Below, one piece after another: positions 7,510-10,987 of a stretch of DNA of 10,987 nucleotides (position 1 is its first letter; every line of letters begins with the position of its first letter). The translations under genes and the position numbers were made by a program. The stretch is taken from contig CBFHPF010000043.1 in the NCBI GenBank assembly GCA_965657665.1, positions 1 to 10,987 of the forward strand, read 5' to 3'. This stretch comes from UBA8337 sp965657665. Lineage in GTDB: Bacteria > Pseudomonadota > Alphaproteobacteria > RS24. The notes beneath the pieces are model-generated. The model searched no databases. It had not been told where the DNA came from and saw only the letters and a program-made list of their open reading frames with translations.

Positions 7510-7562
7510 GAAACCCTCTTCTTATTTTTATTCTTTTTCCAGTTTAAGCCGAATTCGCTTTG

Positions 7563-8285
7563 CTAGTAATCGCTTTCTTTGGCAATCCAACTATTGGCTT
7601 CCAAATTGGCTTTGGTCGCCGGATTGAGATTGCACTCTTGTGCCGACGCAACCGCAGACACCAAATTGCCCTTGCCGAACTTAATATTCATTTCTTGATT
7701 GGTGTAAACCAATTTCGAGGTGCGTTGGGTTTCTTCGCCATTACCTGTGTTCGAACATTGCTTGTCAGCAATTTGGCAGGTCGATTTTTCGCAATCATTG
7801 CCGCAATCAACCAGAAACGTGCTGACACGAAACCCTGCCTTACTGGCGGGACAGGCACCACCATTATAAGTTTTCGGCGCAGGTGTCGCATCCCAATCTT
7901 GATATTTATAGCAGCGAATATTGATTTTGCCTTTTTTCTGCTGGCGGCGTGTGCCCGGCCACAAAGTAATGGCATCGGTTTTATCGAAAACATTTTTAAA
8001 GTCAGAAAAATGCTCTTTAATCGATTGCACCATATCAAGGCATGTATCATCAGCCCGCAAAAGCCGACCGGCGCTATGATGCATGATGGTCGACTGAATG
8101 CCGCTATTGAGAAGCTCAACTTCCAAATGAACTTTGCGGACAATCGCCTCATGCTGGTTTTTCAAAGTCGCAACCTTTGACTGGTAAATATAGTCGCCAT
8201 AACCGGTGACACCGACGGCTGCCAAAATGCCAATAATGGCCACCACCACCAATAACTCAATTAGTGAAAATCCTGCACGTTGCAT
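7563..8285 (-). CDS. Type IV pilin-like protein, Cys-rich, orphan
   Basis: 240 residues from the ATG at 8285. The start is a canonical prepilin signal: a five-residue leader MQRAG, then FSLIELLVVVAIIGILAA with glutamate at position 5 of the mature protein, cut by a prepilin peptidase. The rest is a polar globular domain unlike the major pilins I can recall, with eight cysteines at 82, 125, 145, 161, 165, 170, 177 and 218, an even number that fits disulfides. The frame is open to an ATG at 8309, but the 8285 start gives the leader its usual short length and has AGG seven bases upstream. No other pilus gene is in the window. It could be a minor pilin or pseudopilin. Confidence 0.82.
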   Translation of the reverse strand: MQRAGFSLIELLVVVAIIGILAAVGVTGYGDYIYQSKVATLKNQHEAIVRKVHLEVELLNSGIQSTIMHHSAGRLLRADDTCLDMVQSIKEHFSDFKNVFDKTDAITLWPGTRRQQKKGKINIRCYKYQDWDATPAPKTYNGGACPASKAGFRVSTFLVDCGNDCEKSTCQIADKQCSNTGNGEETQRTSKLVYTNQEMNIKFGKGNLVSAVASAQECNLNPATKANLEANSWIAKESDY

Positions 8286-8325
8286 TTTATGACCTGTAAC
8301 CCCACTCAAGAAAATTTAATTCACC

Positions 8326-8355
8326 ATAAATGCTTGTGAATTCGCCTCGCGTCAA
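8326..8355 (-). promoter_or_regulatory. Candidate sigma-70 promoter for the pilin-like gene
   Basis: Read on the minus strand, TTGACG (8350-8355) is followed after 18 bases by ATTTAT (8326-8331), a fair match to -35 and -10 boxes. The predicted start falls about 35 bases before the pilin ATG. This is based on sequence pattern only. Confidence 0.35.
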
Positions 8356-8523
8356 GTGTAAGAAAAACCCACGCAGGCAACCGATTACCCGTAAGCAAGC
8401 ATCACGCCAACAGTGGCAAAACCGCGCGCTGCACCGTAATCGCACATTATTTACTTTACCCTGCCGCCATCTTGTGGTGATTAGTCAATTACTGCCCTTC
8501 GCACTAAGGCCCCTAAGGACAGC

Positions 8524-8563
8524 TGCCCCCTAACTGACGAACAGAAGGGGCATTACGATAATG
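8524..8563 (+). promoter_or_regulatory. Two overlapping hairpins in the cold-shock gene leader
   Basis: TGCCCC (8524-8529) pairs with GGGGCA (8547-8552) around a 17-base loop. CATTA (8551-8555) pairs with TAATG (8559-8563) around CGA. The two share bases 8551-8552 and cannot both form fully. They lie 30-70 bases before the cold-shock start codon, where leader structures control csp expression in known species. A thermosensor role is an inference. Confidence 0.35.
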
Positions 8564-8593
8564 CGTCTTAAGGGAGCTATAAGGAACGACGAA

Positions 8594-8797
8594 ATGGCAA
8601 CCGGTATTGTAAAATGGTTTAACCCAGACAAAGGCTACGGCTTCATCGCTGTTGAAGGCGAAGATGATGTATTCGTACACATCACTGCTGTTCAAGCCAG
8701 CGGTTTGAACCTGGCTGAAAACATGAAGATCTCTTTTGAAAAAGAGCAAGGCAAAAACGGCAAATGGTCGGCCGTCAATCTGACGGAAGAAGCCTAA
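8594..8797 (+). CDS. Cold-shock protein, CspA family
   Basis: 67 residues, the normal length for a single cold-shock domain. These proteins bind single-stranded RNA or DNA and melt secondary structure, often at low temperature. It begins MATGIVKWFNPDKGYGFI, with the RNP1 motif KGYGFIAV (13-20) and RNP2 VFVHI (26-30), and ends VNLTEEA. The ATG at 8594 was chosen over an upstream in-frame ATG (8561) because it gives the canonical start and has AAGGA eight bases ahead. Single-gene unit: long leader upstream, strong terminator downstream. Whether it is cold-inducible cannot be told. Confidence 0.97.
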   Translation: MATGIVKWFNPDKGYGFIAVEGEDDVFVHITAVQASGLNLAENMKISFEKEQGKNGKWSAVNLTEEA

Positions 8798-8800
8798 TCT

Positions 8801-8832
8801 AAATGAGCGCGCTTCGGCGCGCTCATTTTTTT
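8801..8832 (+). terminator. Rho-independent terminator after the cold-shock gene
   Basis: A perfect 12-bp stem (8801-8812 with 8817-8828) is closed by the very stable C(UUCG)G tetraloop, with a run of seven T (8826-8832) at its 3' edge. It starts three bases after the stop codon. Confidence 0.95.
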
Positions 8833-8911
8833 CCGCCCGTCTTGGGGCAAGAATAATAACAAAACGCGCCTTAGCGCCTCGCCTCTCGGCAAGTTTTTCC
8901 TCCACTGTGAC

Positions 8912-8940
8912 TTGGAATTTACGGCTCTGAAGCCTAATAT
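8912..8940 (+). promoter_or_regulatory. Candidate promoter for the membrane protein gene, possibly leaderless
   Basis: TTGGAA (8912-8917), a 17-base spacer, then TAATAT (8935-8940); each box matches the sigma-70 consensus at four of six positions. A start about seven bases after the -10 box would fall on or next to the ATG at 8947, which has no Shine-Dalgarno, so the mRNA may be leaderless. Confidence 0.35.
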
Positions 8941-8946
8941 TGCGGT

Positions 8947-9354
8947 ATGAGTATTGTGCGACGTATTTATAGTTTGGTCATTTTCGCGGCCGCCTCATGG
9001 GCAATAATCGTAACTGTTTTATCTATTTTAGGTGAGCCGGTATATTTCTACCCCACCCAAAACATGCCGAGCGATGACGCACCACTTCATCGCATGGAAG
9101 TATTGCGATTAACCATGTTTTTGACCTTTGCCTATTTTGCTTTGCTGCATATTTTCCAGCCCAACAAAAAGTTTTCAGCCGGTCATGTCCTCATTTCCAT
9201 GATAACTGTGTTAACAGTTCTGTCCGCCATCACAAGTGTGACGCAAAATTTCAGATTTAACGAATTCGGTTATTTGGTCGCCATCAGCCTATCGGCTGCT
9301 GCCATATTCTTTGCCTCGCGTCCGCGCGTTCGGCGCTATTTCAAGCGCCACTAG
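8947..9354 (+). CDS. Four-helix integral membrane protein, hypothetical
   Basis: 135 residues with four predicted transmembrane segments: about 6-29 (SLVIFAAASWAIIVTVLSI), 53-70 (LRLTMFLTFAYFALLHIF), 79-98 (HVLISMITVLTVLSAITSV) and 108-125 (GYLVAISLSAAAIFFAS). Positively charged residues at both ends (RR near the start; RPRVRRYFKRH at the end) suggest both termini are cytoplasmic. The family is not recognised and no catalytic motif is visible. There is no Shine-Dalgarno before the ATG. It stands alone between the cold-shock terminator and a converging minus-strand gene. The length, open frame and helix pattern support a real gene. Confidence 0.7.
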   Translation: MSIVRRIYSLVIFAAASWAIIVTVLSILGEPVYFYPTQNMPSDDAPLHRMEVLRLTMFLTFAYFALLHIFQPNKKFSAGHVLISMITVLTVLSAITSVTQNFRFNEFGYLVAISLSAAAIFFASRPRVRRYFKRH

Positions 9355-9376
9355 TCACGCAGCCATCAAGCTGAAC

Positions 9377-9490
9377 CTATTTGCTGCGCACAATACCCAA
9401 AATCGATAAGGCGGCGGCGGCAATCGCTGCCAAGCTCAATGAAATAAGCAAAAAGCTGACAAATAATTCCACCGGTTCGGCGGCTGTCAT
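9377..9490 (-). CDS. Possible 37-residue single-helix membrane peptide
   Basis: Begins MTAAEPVELF, then one continuous hydrophobic helix (SFLLISLSLAAIAAAALSIL) and a basic end GIVRSK, the shape of small membrane proteins that bind larger membrane partners. The open frame extends upstream, but that part has a non-natural composition and overlaps the DUF1330-like gene, so the inner ATG is preferred. There is no good Shine-Dalgarno for the ATG; a TTG seven codons earlier has AGCAGGGG upstream. It lies downstream of the DUF1330-like gene on the same strand. The family is not recognised. Confidence 0.4.
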   Translation of the reverse strand: MTAAEPVELFVSFLLISLSLAAIAAAALSILGIVRSK

Positions 9491-9519
9491 GCCGCGCGAT
9501 GCAACCGGCAATGCGTCAT

Positions 9520-9544
9520 GCCCCTGCTGTCGGGCAGCGCGGGC
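9520..9544 (-). other. Imperfect GC-rich hairpin between DUF1330-like and small membrane genes
   Basis: Two 10-base arms around a five-base loop form eight Watson-Crick pairs, with two mismatched positions in the middle on the minus strand. It lies just after the DUF1330-like stop codon without a T-run in that direction. It may protect or attenuate the upstream transcript, or shape the leader of the small gene. Confidence 0.3.
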
Positions 9545-9563
9545 AATATTTAAGTTTCCAAAT

Positions 9564-9992
9564 CTAATTAGAGGGTGGCGCAGAACAGGCAAACAGCGTG
9601 CGGTATTCCAACCCCGCCTTGCGATGCACAATCGCCTCTTGATAGGCGGCGCTGTGAAACATATCGAGATAAGCTTGGCGTGACGGATAGTGAATGATAA
9701 TCACCTCATCCGCATCGGCATCACCCACAAAACCCAGCTGAACATCCTCGCGAAAGGCGACGGAGCCACCCAGCGCAAATATCATTGGGCCAACCACCGC
9801 TCCATATTCCGCATAGGCCTCGCGACCGCTTCGCTTCGGCGCGTTCATCTCCGGCGGATAGTCAGCTTGCGGCTTATATTTGATAATATTGACCATGCTG
9901 AAGGGGCCATCTTGGCCCGAGGCAACAACGCGCGCCAGCGCCTCTAATTGAGCCGAGCTAGGTTCAGTCGTCGTGGTGGAATGAGCGGTCAT
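9564..9992 (-). CDS. DUF1330-like (dimeric alpha/beta-barrel) protein
   Basis: 142 residues, a single small domain. The segments PFSMVNIIKYKPQADYPP, the RSGREAYAEYGAVVGPMI helix, GGSVAFREDVQLGFVGD, and the closing DEVIIIHYPSRQAYLDMF with AYQEAIVHRKAGLEYRTLF follow the DUF1330 plan (ferredoxin-like fold of the dimeric alpha/beta-barrel superfamily). The biochemical role of the family is not known in general. The Ser/Thr-rich N-terminal 15 residues are probably disordered. The ATG at 9992 has only a weak, distant AAAGG upstream. The 220-residue unknown gene lies 64 bases upstream on the same strand; whether they share a transcript is open. Confidence 0.8.
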   Translation of the reverse strand: MTAHSTTTTEPSSAQLEALARVVASGQDGPFSMVNIIKYKPQADYPPEMNAPKRSGREAYAEYGAVVGPMIFALGGSVAFREDVQLGFVGDADADEVIIIHYPSRQAYLDMFHSAAYQEAIVHRKAGLEYRTLFACSAPPSN

Positions 9993-10056
9993 AACAGGTT
10001 TTACACCTTTCGATAAAATTTAAGCCAAACAGGCATCGCCAACAAAAAAACGGCGT

Positions 10057-10719
10057 TCACTCGCTGAAAAGAACCATATCTGAATTATCGATAAGGCCCA
10101 ATGCCAAGCCGACTTGGAAAAAGCTTGTTATTGAAAACGGGCTTATTTCTTGGCTTGTATGGGCAATGGTGACGCCGCCGCAAATCTGCTTACAGCTTAT
10201 TTTGGTGACCTCTTGGAGCATTGCGAAGTTAAAATAATATTCAGGCAAAGACGCATTTTTCTGCTGCTCGCGTTGGGCGTTTTTCGCCATTAATGACGCG
10301 CCAACCTGCTCAGATATCTGTGCAACGGCATCATGGCTTTGCGCCTCCAACCAGTGCGTCATGGATGAATAGGGGATTTCAAATATCACCTTATAGCGGT
10401 CCGCATTCGGCGCGTGATAATCAGCAATATCGGGGTCTAAAAATATCAAAGCGCGTGAAATATCTAACCCGTCTGAAACCAGTCTTGTTATTGCCGATAT
10501 GCCTTTTTCCTCATAAGGGTCGCCCTGCGTGATGAGCAAAAGGGGTTTTTGAGGCGGGTGCTCGTGCCAGTGCTTACTTAAACCTTGTAAGATTTGCGCG
10601 CTAACACGCTCAGGGTCTCTCTCGTCATATCCGCCCATCCCTTCAATGATAAGCGGGTGATAAGACTGCAGCGCCTCTATCATCGCCCTATAGAGCCAAT
10701 TGCCAATCGGGCGTCGCAA
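10057..10719 (-). CDS. Hypothetical protein, N-terminus unresolved
   Basis: 220 residues if it begins at the TTG at 10719; inner ATGs lie at 10683 (MIEALQ) and 10638 (MGGYDE). No start has a well-spaced Shine-Dalgarno. The protein looks soluble and mixed alpha/beta: KPLLLITQGDPYEEKGISAITRLV and SRALIFLDPDIADYHAPNADRY resemble successive strand-loop-helix units, and the end ISPFSITSFFQVGLALGLIDNSD is helix-rich. Two cysteines lie close together at ISCKQICGG. The family is not recognised. The frame is closed by a stop 24 bases before the TTG, and another frame there starts MIRIMTIIAPLVATP, so a frameshift or a truncated N-terminus is possible. Confidence 0.6.
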   Translation of the reverse strand: MRRPIGNWLYRAMIEALQSYHPLIIEGMGGYDERDPERVSAQILQGLSKHWHEHPPQKPLLLITQGDPYEEKGISAITRLVSDGLDISRALIFLDPDIADYHAPNADRYKVIFEIPYSSMTHWLEAQSHDAVAQISEQVGASLMAKNAQREQQKNASLPEYYFNFAMLQEVTKISCKQICGGVTIAHTSQEISPFSITSFFQVGLALGLIDNSDMVLFSE

Positions 10720-10825
10720 CCAAAGGCGCGATGATGGTCATTATGCGGATCATAGAGGTAGCTTAACTATCAAAGCTGCATTTTCAAGCACGAGCGGACG
10801 GCCAAGATGGTTTCAGTTAATGAGG

Positions 10826-10851
10826 TGACTGGAATTTCAAAGCGACAGTCA
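10826..10851 (-). other. Inverted repeat just downstream of the right-edge gene
   Basis: TGACTG (10826-10831) and CAGTCA (10846-10851) are perfect complements around a 14-base loop, directly after the minus-strand stop codon at 10852-10854. There is no T-run, so it is only a weak terminator candidate. The rest of the 132-base gap from 10720 to 10851 shows nothing else recognisable. Confidence 0.25.
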
Positions 10852-10987
10852 TTATTTCGCTGTGCACTCATCACCAAGCAACATTTCCTTGAACAGAGTT
10901 AAACTCTCATCATCTAAATCGCGGCTTGCCCACCAAACAGCATGCTCATTTGTACCCCGCCGCTCATCAATGACCAGCCCCCACATA
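10852..10987 (-). CDS. Partial: C-terminal end of an unknown protein, cut by window edge
   Basis: An open frame of 44 codons enters from the right edge and stops with TAA at 10852-10854. It reads WGLVIDERRGTNEHAVWWAS and ends ...FKEMLLGDECTAK. The Trp- and acid-rich composition is protein-like. An ATG falls on the last complete codon of the window, but the gene probably continues beyond the edge. The family is not recognised. Confidence 0.5.
   Translation of the reverse strand, partial: MWGLVIDERRGTNEHAVWWASRDLDDESLTLFKEMLLGDECTAK

Larger units (their letters stand above)
8286..8593 (+). other. Non-coding stretch: divergent promoter region and cold-shock leader
   Basis: About 308 bases separate the divergent pilin-like and cold-shock genes. 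No convincing gene was found: open frames here are short or shadows. The left part holds the candidate pilin promoter. The right part is probably the 5' untranslated leader of the cold-shock gene, since csp genes often have long leaders. It ends in GC-rich inverted repeats and the Shine-Dalgarno AAGGA (8581-8585). No clear promoter for the cold-shock gene was identified. Confidence 0.45.

Noticed and set aside
7560..8180. Plus-strand frame of 206 codons
   Set aside because: Antisense to the pilin-like gene, which has a clear prepilin signal.
8513..8905. Minus-strand frame of 130 codons
   Set aside because: Covers the cold-shock gene and its terminator in antisense.
9358..9388. Inverted repeat cgcagc / gctgcg between converging genes
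   Set aside because: Six pairs with a 19-base loop and no T-run; not a convincing terminator.
9490..9520. Ten-codon frame whose stop overlaps the small membrane peptide start
   Set aside because: Too short and featureless to separate from chance, despite an AGGGG before it.

Overview
The window reads as ordinary chromosomal DNA of a Gram-negative bacterium, most likely a free-living alphaproteobacterium of moderate GC content. This rests on gene content: a split acyl-CoA carboxylase, a YghU-type glutathione enzyme, tandem PaaI-like thioesterases, paired TPM-domain proteins, a Tat-exported FecR-like protein and a short cold-shock protein. The taxon is an inference; no rRNA or other phylogenetic marker is present. 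No tRNA, rRNA, CRISPR array, insertion sequence or phage gene was seen.

Layout. (1) 17-229 (-): a small one-helix membrane protein with a 12-bp tandem repeat. (2) 325-3258 (+): a tight three-gene operon of biotin carrier protein, carboxyltransferase and a zinc-free MDR-family reductase, with no biotin carboxylase beside it. (3) 3262-3345 (-): a probable gene remnant. (4) 3377-4234 (-): YghU-like glutathione-dependent enzyme with its own strong Shine-Dalgarno. (5) 6775 down to 4312 (-): a compact four-gene unit, TPM protein 1 - TPM protein 2 - thioesterase A - thioesterase B, joined by a 10-nt gap, an 8-nt overlap and a 4-nt overlap. (6) 8285 down to 6823 (-): an orphan type IV pilin-like protein followed by a Tat-exported FecR-like protein. 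(7) 8594-8797 (+): a cold-shock protein with a long structured leader and a textbook UUCG terminator. (8) 8947-9354 (+): a four-helix membrane protein of unknown role, possibly translated from a leaderless mRNA. (9) 10987 down to 9377 (-): the C-terminal end of an unknown protein, an unknown 220-residue protein with an unclear N-terminus, a DUF1330-like protein, and a possible 37-residue membrane peptide.

How the genes fit together. The first operon would carboxylate an acyl-CoA once a biotin carboxylase encoded elsewhere charges the carrier; the reductase may act on a related acyl-CoA or quinone. The TPM/thioesterase unit pairs membrane or envelope proteins with acyl-CoA hydrolases, an association without an obvious textbook explanation. 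The pilin/FecR pair gives two exported proteins with many cysteines. I found no clear defence, secretion or biosynthetic system of a new kind. The most novel-looking items are the Cys-rich orphan pilin beside the CCC-motif FecR-like protein, the TPM/thioesterase unit, and the unknown 220-residue protein.
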